Of a stretch of DNA of 64,000 nucleotides, positions 51,301 to 54,767 are shown in pieces. Made by a program: the position numbers and the translations under genes. This DNA is from Trichoplusia ni (lineage: Eukaryota; Arthropoda; Insecta; Lepidoptera; Noctuidae): assembly GCF_003590095.1 (NCBI RefSeq), contig NC_039493.1:1674001-1738000 (forward strand), in the 5' to 3' direction. A model generated the notes under the pieces. That model saw only the letters and a list, made by a program, of their open reading frames with translations, did not search any database and had not been told where the DNA came from. Position 1 is the first letter of the stretch. Each line of letters begins with the position of its first letter.

Positions 51301-51562
51301 ACTTTTTTATTTCTTTTTTTATCCATTTTTATAACTAAACCGATTTCGTTCTTGAAATAATTTAGGGAGATATAAAGGCTGTTCATAAAATGCCCGATGA
51401 TTTTCTTATCATACACACACATTAAACTTGAATTAATACTCACTTGGAAGCAGGATTTATGTGGATGAAGCCGACCTTCACGGAGACGATGTTGTCCTGT
51501 CTGTCTGAGGGTGTGGTGCAGTGTGACGAGCAGTTCTCCACCTTCAGCGTGTTCGATGTCAT
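248..51562 (-). CDS. NIT-domain receptor guanylyl cyclase, 12 coding exons
   Basis: Membrane guanylyl cyclase that converts GTP to cGMP. Coding exons in order are 51562-51444, 40113-39978, 37762-37665, 31190-31080, 27418-27194, 26669-26517, 25886-25757, 5773-5532, 2782-2688, 2028-1810, 824-733 and 373-248. They total 1746 nt (581 aa plus TAA), and every junction keeps frame with GT/AG borders. The layout is membrane helix 1 (about 45-63), NIT-type extracellular sensor (about 65-285), helix 2 (294-316), signalling helix (325-353, with TQKLVAEKQKSD) and a class III cyclase domain (about 370-560). Metal aspartates are D380 (FFSDIVGFT) and D424 (VETIGDAYM). Guanine-selecting residues are E420 and C492 (RYCLFGDT), and transition-state residues are N499 and R503. 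There is no kinase-homology or heme domain. The architecture matches Drosophila CG33958 from memory. The start is the first Met in the first recognisable exon (context AAACATGA); a longer N terminus or a 5' non-coding exon upstream is possible. The sensor's ligand is unknown. Confidence 0.93.
733..824 (-). CDS. Guanylyl cyclase exon 11 (catalytic C-terminal part)
   Basis: Encodes residues 511-540, starting MKIHISYSTKLALDDIGKY and ending RGPVNIA. This is the expected continuation of STGEP...RG. Acceptor TCCACAG, donor GTAAGT. It is too short to stand out as an ORF. Confidence 0.93.
1040..1515 (+). pseudogene. Penelope-like retroelement relic, GIY-YIG C-terminal tail
   Basis: Plus-strand translation from 1079 reads HYIRFDKASVLAKEKYFVPR, then a shift of frame near 1145-1148, then REAIEISRHLNFNRDRGW and LPPAWKPAL. 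This is the tail I recognise from the end of Penelope-like elements (the region of the GIY-YIG endonuclease). The frame stays open to about 1511 through a GC-rich, Pro/Ala-rich stretch. The 3' end (about 1425-1515) is the repeat also found alone at several other places in the window. The frameshift and the missing reverse transcriptase make it a dead 5'-truncated copy. Confidence 0.6.
1642..1803. repeat. Local imperfect duplication beside exon 10 donor
   Basis: 1642-1673 and 1771-1803 share atgact, gagcatcaaa and aggttca in the same order and spacing. The second copy abuts the donor site of cyclase exon 10. Confidence 0.5.
1810..2028 (-). CDS. Guanylyl cyclase exon 10 (catalytic core)
   Basis: Encodes residues 438-509, including IRAGINTGPCVAGVVG and RYCLFGDTINTASRM. 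C492 is the second guanine-selecting residue; N499 and R503 are the transition-state pair. Acceptor TTCCAG, donor GTATGT. An open reading frame through this donor continues to about 1757 but is intronic. Confidence 0.95.
2688..2782 (-). CDS. Guanylyl cyclase exon 9 (catalytic core)
   Basis: Encodes residues 406-436: LFDEKITHYDVYKVETIGDA, then YMVVSGLPQRN. It holds the second metal aspartate (D424) and the guanine-selecting glutamate (E420). Acceptor TTTTCAG, donor GTAAGT. Confidence 0.95.
2783..5531 (-). other. Cyclase intron 8
   Basis: AT-rich intron of about 2.7 kb. It contains a LINE-tail-like repeat (3489-3769) and a short taaa run near 4765. No coding sequence was recognised. Confidence 0.7.
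3489..3769 (+). repeat. Dispersed repeat C (agctgacccagcaaacg)
   Basis: Begins ctagctgacccagcaaacg and ends near taacatcgtgacacg. Near-identical copies lie at 44541-44820 and 61618-61896, with a fragment at 51085-51240. It looks like the 3' end of a LINE or a SINE. Confidence 0.75.
5532..5773 (-). CDS. Guanylyl cyclase exon 8 (signalling helix and catalytic start)
   Basis: Encodes residues 325-404 plus two bases. The coiled helix THSIEQSTQKLVAEKQKSDL leads to SRMLPLPVL, the usual linker before the catalytic domain. The first metal-binding aspartate is in FFSDIVGFT (D380). The donor is the weak GTCCGT after CTACAG; the arginine it splits is completed correctly by exon 9. Confidence 0.95.
7373..7695. 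mobile_element. TA-flanked mariner-like DNA element relic
   Basis: The left end reads cagggg-tgcgcca and the right end, reverse complemented, reads caggg-tgggcca. Both ends are flanked by TA, as with mariner/Tc1 insertions. The interior has short degenerate ORFs but no intact transposase. Confidence 0.55.
8589..8705 (+). repeat. Solo Penelope-end repeat
   Basis: Shares acggttta, gcgagtcagctcatgat, ggactcc-gttgg and cccgataaatacgcg with the 3' end of the Penelope relic at 1425-1515. It is degenerate. Confidence 0.5.
8744..8786. repeat. Hairpin, 19-bp arms
   Basis: gatataatttttgcgatat and its reverse complement with one mismatch, separated by 5 nt. It lies in the host intron, about 440 nt before peptide gene 1. 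Confidence 0.7.
9225..12923 (+). CDS. Secreted Cys-rich propeptide, nested gene 1 (two exons)
   Basis: Exons 9225-9457 and 12875-12923 encode 93 aa. The donor is GTGAGT and the acceptor is TTGTTTCAG. The start is the ATG followed by a clear signal peptide (MYRCLIVIVLLLVSHLVQS, cleavage after about 19). A propeptide follows and ends in the furin-type site RIRR (51-54). The predicted mature peptide, residues 55-93, has Cys at 62, 73, 76 and 87: RCPV, then GTCVDC, then exon 2 YEDATGKSCP. Spacing is identical to nested gene 2, which settles the otherwise tiny second exon. The role is unknown; the layout suits a processed extracellular peptide (cytokine-like or defence). A TATATAAA lies at 9063-9070, but the start of transcription is unclear. 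The gene is opposite in strand to the cyclase that hosts it. Confidence 0.78.
9880..10130. repeat. Imperfect direct repeats in the intron of nested gene 1
   Basis: ttaccgcatatt and aaccttaacctt-t-gatataaa each occur twice in the same neighbourhood, suggesting two diverged units. No element was recognised. Confidence 0.4.
12299..12557 (+). repeat. Dispersed repeat A (agctgttgcccgcgac)
   Basis: Begins ctagctgttgcccgcgac, contains gcgcgttcaaacaaac and ends ttcagctttatatatta. Six full copies lie in this window and a seventh piece is more diverged. It is probably a LINE 3' end or a derived SINE; the ORFs across it are not genes. Confidence 0.8.
14624..15030 (+). mobile_element. SINE F interrupted by SINE E
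   Basis: The head of SINE F (aacgccatctagcctcaaac, about 14648) breaks off at about 14740. A SINE E copy fills about 14741-14950 (gtgtcgcgggttcgatcc B-box-like segment), and the tail of SINE F resumes with cagacacagaacaaatgg. The minus-strand ORF here is an artefact. Confidence 0.65.
16220..16457 (+). mobile_element. tRNA-derived SINE F
   Basis: Starts near atattccacaaac, contains aacgccatctagtctcaaac and ends in a reverse-oriented tRNA-like part (gggaatcgaacccacaacct, accaacgggccag). Compare 27460-27713. Confidence 0.7.
17226..19609 (-). CDS. Secreted Cys-rich propeptide, nested gene 2 (two exons)
   Basis: Exons 19609-19389 and 17271-17226 encode 88 aa. The donor is GTAAGT inside what looks like a stop codon (the unspliced frame ends at 19385), and the acceptor is TTTTCCAG. 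Signal peptide MKLIYLVIVLALAACVVQLV is cleaved near A22-A24. A propeptide ends in RMKR (44-47), a strong furin-type site. The predicted mature peptide, 48-88, has Cys at 56, 58, 69, 72, 83 and 86: RCPV, GRCIPC, then exon 2 YMNITGDDCPIC. Residues RCPV, GxC, C, Y, TG and CP align without gaps with nested gene 1, which supports both second exons. It is on the same strand as the host cyclase, so it could be transcribed within the host pre-mRNA; it also has its own TATA promoter. Confidence 0.82.
18081..18332 (-). repeat. Dispersed repeat A copy
   Basis: Reverse-oriented copy, from aatatataaagctgaag to gcgggcaacagctag, inside the intron of nested gene 2. Confidence 0.8.
18640..18790. repeat. Possible short inverted-repeat element
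   Basis: ccaccaacttttaagttaaaga at the left and actttaacgtgtggtagt at the right are roughly inverted, with agagagagaaagaga facing ctctctctct inside. It resembles the MITE at 46801-46918 in ends and internal purine tract. Confidence 0.4.
18968..19178 (+). pseudogene. Second peptide family, frameshifted copy
   Basis: An ATG at 18968 opens a signal-peptide-like frame (MVKTKYFVLFKVLSLS). Within about 50-60 nt a different frame takes over: FLTLTNGIARPKAKVYSRK, then CLTDTDCSHSYC, ending at TAA 19176-19178. The two frames differ by one base register and neither alone makes a secreted peptide, so I read it as a frameshifted copy; a micro-intron is a less likely alternative. KAKVYSRK matches the copy at 20078-20254. 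The C-x5-C-x4-C pattern is not that of nested genes 1 to 4. It lies inside the intron of nested gene 2. Confidence 0.45.
19638..19677 (-). promoter_or_regulatory. Core promoter of nested gene 2
   Basis: Minus-strand TATAAAAA at 19677-19670 and an initiator-like gcattctgc with its A at 19644, 33 nt downstream of the first T. The resulting 5' leader would be about 35 nt. Confidence 0.6.
19851..20045 (+). mobile_element. tRNA-derived SINE D (degenerate)
   Basis: tgacctccgtggttgagtgg is the A-box-like head; tgatccccggtcgggtcaat is the B-box-like part; it ends atgtgatgttgtccgc. Confidence 0.7.
20078..20254 (-). CDS. Second peptide family, open copy (58 aa)
   Basis: The ATG at 20254 starts a frame with a good signal peptide (MRNNLNIIWQSLILFVILHL, cleaved near 26) followed by YKNAKVYSKK, which matches KAKVYSRK in the copy at 18968-19178. 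After that the two differ: this copy has no Cys, where the other has three. So it may be decayed downstream of KVYSKK, or a single-exon gene of unknown use. No clear TATA element precedes it; SINE-like sequence begins about 50 nt upstream. Confidence 0.4.
   Translation of the reverse strand: MRNNLNIIWQSLILFVILHLVKLTTSYKNAKVYSKKNLVHPSVLLKTFFIGTLGQFRP
20315..20430 (+). repeat. SINE E, 3' part
   Basis: tttgtgtgatgcatgaaag, then gtgcatgtgacttgattg and the nearly shared end of SINE E. Confidence 0.5.
20665..20875 (+). mobile_element. tRNA-derived SINE E
   Basis: ggcacggttatccgagtgg at the head, tcgcaggttcgatccgca as B-box, then gtgtctttgtgc and a short tail. Confidence 0.75.
21041..21064. repeat. 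(GTTT)n microsatellite
   Basis: Five or more perfect gttt units in the host intron. Confidence 0.8.
21183..21415 (+). mobile_element. tRNA-derived SINE D
   Basis: gacgacctccgtggtcgagt head, ggctcgatccccggccgg B-box, tail atgtgatgttgtccgcatt followed by a ttta run. Near-identical to 25003-25250 and 52619-52850. Confidence 0.85.
22015..22080 (-). repeat. SINE F head fragment
   Basis: gacactagatggcgttgt and gtggaatattttatt are the reverse complement of the head of SINE F. It ends about 55 nt before the TATA box of nested gene 3. Confidence 0.55.
22135..22168 (+). promoter_or_regulatory. Core promoter of nested gene 3
   Basis: TATAAA at 22135-22140 and initiator TCATTC at 22163-22168, with its A exactly 30 nt from the first T. 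The initiator runs into TCATTCTAGAG, shared letter for letter with nested gene 4. Confidence 0.7.
22194..23387 (+). CDS. Short secreted two-Cys peptide, nested gene 3
   Basis: Exon 1 (22194-22325) gives 44 residues: signal peptide MELYILLLSVVLAALATVVT (cleaved near A21), then Cys 30 and Cys 41 in the C-x10-C module (CRLGT, then ANRC). The donor is GTGAGT. The best second exon starts at 23382 after ctacctttcag. It adds one Tyr codon and TAA (23385-23387), with AATAAA at 23442-23447, for a 45-residue product. The first exon, promoter and intron position match the neighbouring nested gene 4, so the gene is well supported; the second exon is less sure because so little of it is coding. It is a reduced relative of nested genes 1 and 2, without a furin-type site. 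Function unknown. Confidence 0.68.
22434..22470. repeat. Perfect hairpin, 15-bp arms
   Basis: gtgattaaatccact and its exact reverse complement around a 7-nt loop, in the intron of nested gene 3. Confidence 0.75.
23442..23447 (+). terminator. Candidate poly(A) signal of nested gene 3
   Basis: AATAAA 54 nt past the proposed stop codon. Confidence 0.45.
23871..23904 (+). promoter_or_regulatory. Core promoter of nested gene 4
   Basis: TATAAG at 23871-23876 and TCATTC at 23899-23904, with the initiator A 30 nt from the first T, as in nested gene 3. The leader TCATTCTAGAG is identical in both. Confidence 0.72.
23930..24628 (+). CDS. Short secreted two-Cys peptide, nested gene 4
   Basis: Exons 23930-24058 and 24596-24628 encode 53 aa. 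The donor is GTAAGT and the acceptor is TTGTTTTCAG. Signal peptide MNFYILFVVLCAITALVTA is cleaved at about 19. The mature part has Cys 28 and Cys 39 in C-x10-C (NCPPGLEKVRGIC). Exon 2 adds SDWVSEEEYN, an acidic tail. The gene sits in tandem after nested gene 3 with the same promoter layout, so it is a recent duplicate within the family. CPPG...GxC peptides are common among small arthropod secreted proteins, but I cannot name this one. A SINE E 3' fragment lies in its intron. Confidence 0.82.
24310..24455 (+). repeat. SINE E, 3' part
   Basis: tgatccccgcgtaggacaat onwards, with gtgtctttgtgcatgtg and gcgacacaaggattaaat. Confidence 0.7.
25003..25250 (+). mobile_element. tRNA-derived SINE D
   Basis: gacgacctccgtggtcgagt head, cgatccccggtcgggtcaat B-box part and a ttta-rich tail. 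Confidence 0.85.
25757..25886 (-). CDS. Guanylyl cyclase exon 7 (membrane helix 2)
   Basis: Encodes residues 282-324. An Arg pair precedes a 23-residue hydrophobic stretch (TLGIGVAILALVLL onwards), then RHIAYTIQ. Acceptor GTTACAG, donor GTCAGT. The intron after it is 19,983 nt and holds the nested peptide genes. Confidence 0.92.
26302..26463. repeat. Penelope-end repeat with inverted halves
   Basis: The left half (aacggtttactcacgcgtat, gcccgactagtttcgg) is roughly the reverse complement of the right half (cgaaactagtcggga, gcgagtaaaccgtt). The right half equals the 3' end of the relic at 1040-1515. It lies in cyclase intron 6. Confidence 0.65.
26517..26669 (-). CDS. Guanylyl cyclase exon 6 (NIT sensor)
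   Basis: Encodes residues 231-280 (FDNLKRSVISQTRLEL, later YLEKLRIVQQDLWVIV), the last helices of the extracellular domain before membrane helix 2. Acceptor TTTTCAG, donor GTAAGT. Confidence 0.9.
27194..27418 (-). CDS. Guanylyl cyclase exon 5 (NIT sensor)
   Basis: Encodes residues 156-229, the core of the sensor (SACSDLLRSREEF, then TYHETIGELSPLTI). Acceptor TTCTTCCAG, donor GTGAGT. A tRNA-derived SINE begins only about 42 nt beyond the acceptor. Confidence 0.9.
27460..27713 (+). mobile_element. tRNA-derived SINE F
   Basis: Full copy: aacgccatctagtctcaaat, tgggtgggaatcgaacccac, accaacaggccag. Inserted within about 42 nt of the acceptor of cyclase exon 5. Confidence 0.8.
28699..28735. repeat. 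Perfect hairpin, 15-bp arms
   Basis: catgtgcagtaaaga and its exact reverse complement around the 7-nt loop ctagaca. Confidence 0.75.
31080..31190 (-). CDS. Guanylyl cyclase exon 4 (NIT sensor)
   Basis: Encodes residues 119-154 and completes codons on both sides (phase 2 in, phase 2 out). The sequence runs SLKTEAFKRTRIYEDINAK and is helical in character. Acceptor ATTCCAG, donor GTGAGT. Confidence 0.85.
33655..33895 (+). pseudogene. LINE reverse transcriptase C-terminal relic
   Basis: One plus-strand frame reads RPRKRWMDYVKDDMVAT and stops early; this is the conserved tail motif of many insect non-LTR reverse transcriptases. Upstream sequence is in other frames, so it is a decayed fragment. 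Confidence 0.6.
34225..34372 (-). mobile_element. tRNA-derived SINE E, reverse
   Basis: gcttgtcccgggcggggatc and gaacccgcgacgcgtcac are the reverse complement of the B-box part; caaaactcaaaacaagcatt is the 3' part. Confidence 0.7.
35862..36042 (+). repeat. Dispersed repeat H
   Basis: agtcgttacagggagtccgt ... gtctgacaaccagtctta ... aggggtaccgag ... cactggtacttcgctgcatc. The same order of blocks occurs at 49200-49400. Confidence 0.6.
37280..37540 (-). repeat. Dispersed repeat A copy
   Basis: From atatataaagctgttgag to cgtgggcaacagctag in reverse orientation. Confidence 0.8.
37665..37762 (-). CDS. Guanylyl cyclase exon 3 (NIT sensor)
   Basis: Encodes residues 86-117 plus two bases. It contains MGELIISFQDER, the ER-containing helix expected near the start of a NIT domain. 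The acceptor is TTACAG and the donor is GTAAGT. Confidence 0.85.
37763..39977 (-). other. Cyclase intron 2
   Basis: About 2.2 kb, AT-rich, with no recognised repeat family or gene. The 62-residue plus-strand ORF near 39702 has no ATG and no recognisable domain. Confidence 0.6.
39978..40113 (-). CDS. Guanylyl cyclase exon 2 (membrane helix 1)
   Basis: Encodes residues 41-85. It starts RGRRIFLLQMLIVC, an arginine-flanked hydrophobic stretch that should be the first membrane helix, then runs into the start of the NIT sensor (CSNMAQLSQTLDSS). The acceptor TTACAG and donor GTAATT are both in frame with the neighbouring exons. Confidence 0.88.
40752..41136. mobile_element. TA-flanked MITE with about 48-bp terminal inverted repeats
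   Basis: The left end caccgtgattttttagtc and the inverted right end cacggtgattttttagtc match through tttgtaagacgact and tacatgaactgggct, with only one or two differences over about 48 bp. TA flanks both ends (40750-40751, 41137-41138). The 385-bp interior has a GC-rich patch and no transposase. This is consistent with a Tc1/mariner-class non-autonomous element that inserted recently. Confidence 0.85.
41345..41461 (+). repeat. Solo Penelope-end repeat
   Basis: accgcgtcagctcatgatca, ggactccgttgggtcctaga, then cattgcattatttaataa. Confidence 0.55.
41927..42170 (+). repeat. Dispersed repeat A copy
   Basis: ctagctgttgcccgcgac to ctttatatattagtatag. Close to full length. Confidence 0.85.
43078..43165 (+). 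repeat. Penelope-end repeat fragment
   Basis: gaacggtttactcatgcc and ggagtccttaatcacaga, followed directly by a SINE F piece. Confidence 0.5.
43180..43372 (+). repeat. SINE F, diverged copy
   Basis: aacaaagcaaagcttgttt, then gaaatcgaacccacaacctc and accaacatgccaat. Confidence 0.6.
44541..44820 (-). repeat. Dispersed repeat C copy
   Basis: From aaattcccgtgtcacgatgt to acgtttgctgggtcagctag, reverse orientation. Confidence 0.8.
45187..45445 (+). repeat. Dispersed repeat A copy
   Basis: ctaggtgttacccgcgac to ttcagctttataatatta. Confidence 0.8.
46505..46565 (+). repeat. LINE-tail fragment (gcagtccactgctggac)
   Basis: catcatctcagcccatagca then gtccactgctggacgtagg. Related fragments at 58334-58385 and, more diverged, 59055-59120. 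Confidence 0.55.
46801..46918. mobile_element. Short MITE, 118 bp
   Basis: The left end ctaccatgacgtcacaagta and the inverted right end ctaccatcacgtccttaagt agree at most positions, and the central gagagagcggg and ctctctttc are also inverted. Confidence 0.6.
47180..47310 (-). repeat. SINE E, reverse fragment
   Basis: ttaaatccttgtgtcgcggg and agacacccagactcagaaca; the B-box portion is largely missing. Confidence 0.6.
47598..47883 (+). repeat. Dispersed repeat A copy
   Basis: ctagctgttacccgcgac to ctttatatattagtatta. The 115-residue ORF across it is a repeat artefact. Confidence 0.8.
48952..49130 (+). repeat. Solo Penelope-end repeat
   Basis: aaacgattgactcacacgta, gtgtcagctcatggccaagg, then gcgcgtgagaaaaacgatgt. 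Confidence 0.5.
49200..49400 (+). repeat. Dispersed repeat H copy
   Basis: gttacaggcagtcagaagct ... gtctgacaactagtctaacc ... cactggtacttagctgaatc ... gttgggaaaaaggctagg. A shorter piece lies at about 15862-15945. Confidence 0.6.
51085..51240 (-). repeat. Dispersed repeat C fragment
   Basis: catctatttttcatataccc and caatgtttgctgggacagc match the reverse complement of repeat C. Confidence 0.5.
51444..51562 (-). CDS. Guanylyl cyclase exon 1 (start codon)
   Basis: Encodes residues 1-39 plus two bases of codon 40. The acceptor lies just before 51566, so four non-coding bases of this exon precede the ATG and a further 5' exon must exist upstream. The donor is GTGAGT at 51443-51438. The segment is hydrophilic with two Cys (CSSHC) and is probably cytoplasmic. 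Confidence 0.8.
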
Positions 51563-52618
51563 GTTTCTGTAACAAATGACGTCACTTCAAAAACAAACTT
51601 TATAACAGATTTCTTTTGACATGCTTTCGAATGTTCTAATGTTCTTTGAGACAAGTGAAAACATGCCTGTAATTGTTAGGATTTACAATTTGGCGTAGTG
51701 GTATAACGGTTGGACTGTCAAGTCAAAGGTTGTAGGTTCAAATCCCCGTCTTTACGAATTCATGTGCGTATTACAAAGTAATTATCACTTGCTAAAAACT
51801 TTCAAGAGACATCTTATTCAGATTTTATGTTCAAAAGAGTGAAGAGAGCAAAGTCAGAGGTGTAACAACTCTAATATCAGGTTATACATCATTTATTCAA
51901 GACGAAGATGGATCTTCAATGAATCCAACGAATTCTATAAAGACAATAGATATCTTAAAAGTCCCATTGCATACAATTCATCACTCTTAAACAGACCGCA
52001 GAAAAAACAAAACAGAATACGGATTATAATTCTTACTAATATACAAATGTGAAAGTAACTCTACCCGTCTGTCTGTCTGTTGCGATTTTACGCCAAATCT
52101 ACTACTCTAATTGTCACTAAGCTAGTTTGAATGCGAAAAAAGGCTAACGGGTTCAAATAGAGGAGCAAAACTTGTTTATCAAAGTCGCGGGCACAGCTTG
52201 TCTAACATAAAACACTCTCAGATTCTTGTTTTCATATATTATTACAATGGTATTAACATCACAAACGGTAAGTAATTTCAGTATCTCAAATTTCTATCAA
52301 AGTATTAATAATTTCGGCAACAGATCAAAGTGAATTGATAAACGGTTTTAATTATCAGAGGATTCAAAGTCATTGTTTTATCTGAAAGTTTGTAATATTC
52401 AATTACAACAGGATTATCGCCGACAAGCCTTTTGGTCGAAGTAATTAATTTCTAGGTGATTCTAACCGACCTTTTTTGTCTTGTGAACTAAAAATACAAA
52501 ATGTTTCAAAAGTCTTCATAATCGTCATTTAAGCCATCTTCCACTGGCCGTGTTTGTCTTTGCCTCTTTTCTATCACCGTTCTGTGTTGTGCGTCAATAA
52601 ATATAATGTCTCCAGCAA

Positions 52619-52850
52619 TGACGACCTCCGTGGTCGAGTGGCGTACGCACCGGTTTCAAGGTGTCGCTAGCTCTGAGGTCCCGGGTTCGATCCCCGGTCG
52701 GGTCAATGTAAAAATTTACATTTGTACATTGTCTCGGGTCTGGGTGTTTGTGGTACCTTCGTTGTATCTGAATTCCATAACACAAGTGCTTGAGCAACTT
52801 ACTTTGGGTTCAGAACAATGTATGTGATGTTGTCCGCATTTATTTATTAT
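52619..52850 (+). mobile_element. tRNA-derived SINE D
   Basis: gacgacctccgtggtcgagt, gggttcgatccccggtcggg, atgtgatgttgtccgcattt. The intact B box makes this the best-preserved copy. Confidence 0.88.
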
Positions 52851-54177
52851 TATATTAATTATTATTTATTATTTACCAAAATGCATGGTCATTGGTAATT
52901 TTTGGGTTACACAAAAGCTTAATAAATATGGAACCCCATTATTAAGGATCCGTTGTCTAGTAGTAGGTATTTGTATAACATTTTAACAGTTGATTATTTT
53001 TTTTTGCTTCTATAAGTAAAAGTAATATAAATCGTAGTTAAGGGACAGTAGGTAAGCAAGTCAAAAATTTTATGAGGTTTCGTCTGCATGTTACGCAAGT
53101 ATGACTTTATTAGACATTTTACTAGATTTTGTCAACTCATTCAGTTATTTCTCACACAAAAACGAATAGTTTGCCAGCAGATATCAGACAAGAAACTAAT
53201 AAACAAAAATTCAAACGGAGACTTAAAAAGTACTTGTTAAATAATATGTAAATACATATGTGTATAACAGAGTTCCAAAACAGTCGTCAAAGTTTGGTTA
53301 CACAAAAATCTATTCCATACGTTAATCGAAGGTGGATTAGCGGAAAAGGCCAATCACTTAGGTATTGCTCCAATCTGCTCGCCAATCGAACTGAATGAAA
53401 TGGCCCGGAATGGATTCGTAAACTGGTTGGAAAGCTGTCGGTTAGAAAGGCTACCGAAACGCCTGACTAAGCAAAGTCAGAATAAAAATGGACTTGCTTT
53501 TCATAGGGAATGTTGAGATTTTTCACATCCAGATCTAGGATATAAAAGTTTTATTTTTCCAACGCTAAGTTTTAAACTAGCTGTTTATATTTAATTAAAA
53601 TTTGCTGATGTATAAATAAGTAAGCGTTAAGATTCCTATTTTGCTTTTGAATCTAAGTACTTGAAAGTTACCGCATCAAAATAAGAAATATCTATATGTT
53701 TTCGAATAAAAAGACTCATCAACATTGTTTGCCGTTTCCTGTATTTAAATAAAATGGAATAAAGTTAAATATTACACAAAATAAAGTACTAATTCCCTTT
53801 AGTTACAGTGATTCAATTCTATCATCTGCAACCGACAGTAATCTGTTTCGATTGTAGGATACCCTTAAGCTCTTGTTGACAGTGACTGCAGTATTCTGTA
53901 AATTCTCAGAATTTATTACAGAATTAGTAGTTTCATTTGTGACAATTTCGACATACATTTGAAAACGTGATCTAAAAATAAAATAAAAAATAAATAATGA
54001 AAACTATTTGAGTTAAATAAATTAGAAATGTTATGAATCTCTTGTTCAGGTCGGCTTAAAATTACAGAATTCAGTAAAATATGGTATTTTGCATGGATCA
54101 TATACCCCTGAAAATACCCCATAGTTAGGACAGTTTTCAGAATTTCGTAGACGAAATGTGTCTTCAGACTGTATCTA

Positions 54178-54210
54178 ATGTTCTAGCTATGACGGTAATA
54201 GCTAGAACAT
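54178..54210. repeat. Hairpin, 12-bp arms
   Basis: tgttctagctat and its exact reverse complement around gacggta. Confidence 0.6.
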
Positions 54211-54718
54211 TTCCACAGATGATGTGATGGTTACTGTTGCCGTCATAACAACAAATTCTTAAAAATAAAGATCCAGTTTCGGCATCAGTTGCTAGGGTCA
54301 TAAATCCATAAAAGAAACCCAGTATTTCGAATGCGTCTCGCATTTTATCGCAGAATTGTGTAGACTTTAAACTGCCAAAGTTCAAAATGACACGAACGTA
54401 TGACAGTCATAACCAACGGCTTAAATTCTCCAACGGTGACGATGCCAAAGTTAAAAGTCCAAATAACAACCTCCATTCTTTTAGATCTATCTGAATTCAC
54501 AATTCTTTGTATCCCACTGTATTTCTGATCCTAATCCGACATTCGAAAAGTCCCACTAATAGACACATTTACCGAACTTCTCATATTCAGACTGGAGGTC
54601 TCGGCTAACAATGACACTGTCAGCTTGTTAGGTAAACATTTTGGTTATTTGAGCTTAAGGCGTTGCCATGGCAACGTGTTAATGACGTATTACAAGTCTA
54701 TTCTTCTGAGTTTGCTTT

Positions 54719-54767
54719 CCGAAATAGAATGTGTCGTGTTCTCTTAACACGACACATTCTATTTCGG
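54719..54767. repeat. Perfect hairpin, 22-bp arms
   Basis: Arms start ccgaaatagaatgtgtcg on the left and end attctatttcgg on the right, with every one of 22 positions paired across a 5-nt loop (ctctt). Confidence 0.9.

Larger units (their letters stand above)
40114..51443 (-). other. Cyclase intron 1
   Basis: About 11.3 kb, wholly repeats and unassigned AT-rich DNA: MITEs at 40752 and 46801, repeat A at 41927, 45187 and 47598, repeat C at 44541, and others. No coding exon recognised. Confidence 0.65.

Noticed and set aside
51690..51760. tRNA-like segment with A-box and B-box words (ggcgtagtggtataac, ggttcaaatcc)
   Set aside because: I could not pair an acceptor stem, and the window is rich in tRNA-derived SINEs; probably a SINE head. 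A covariance-model search would decide.
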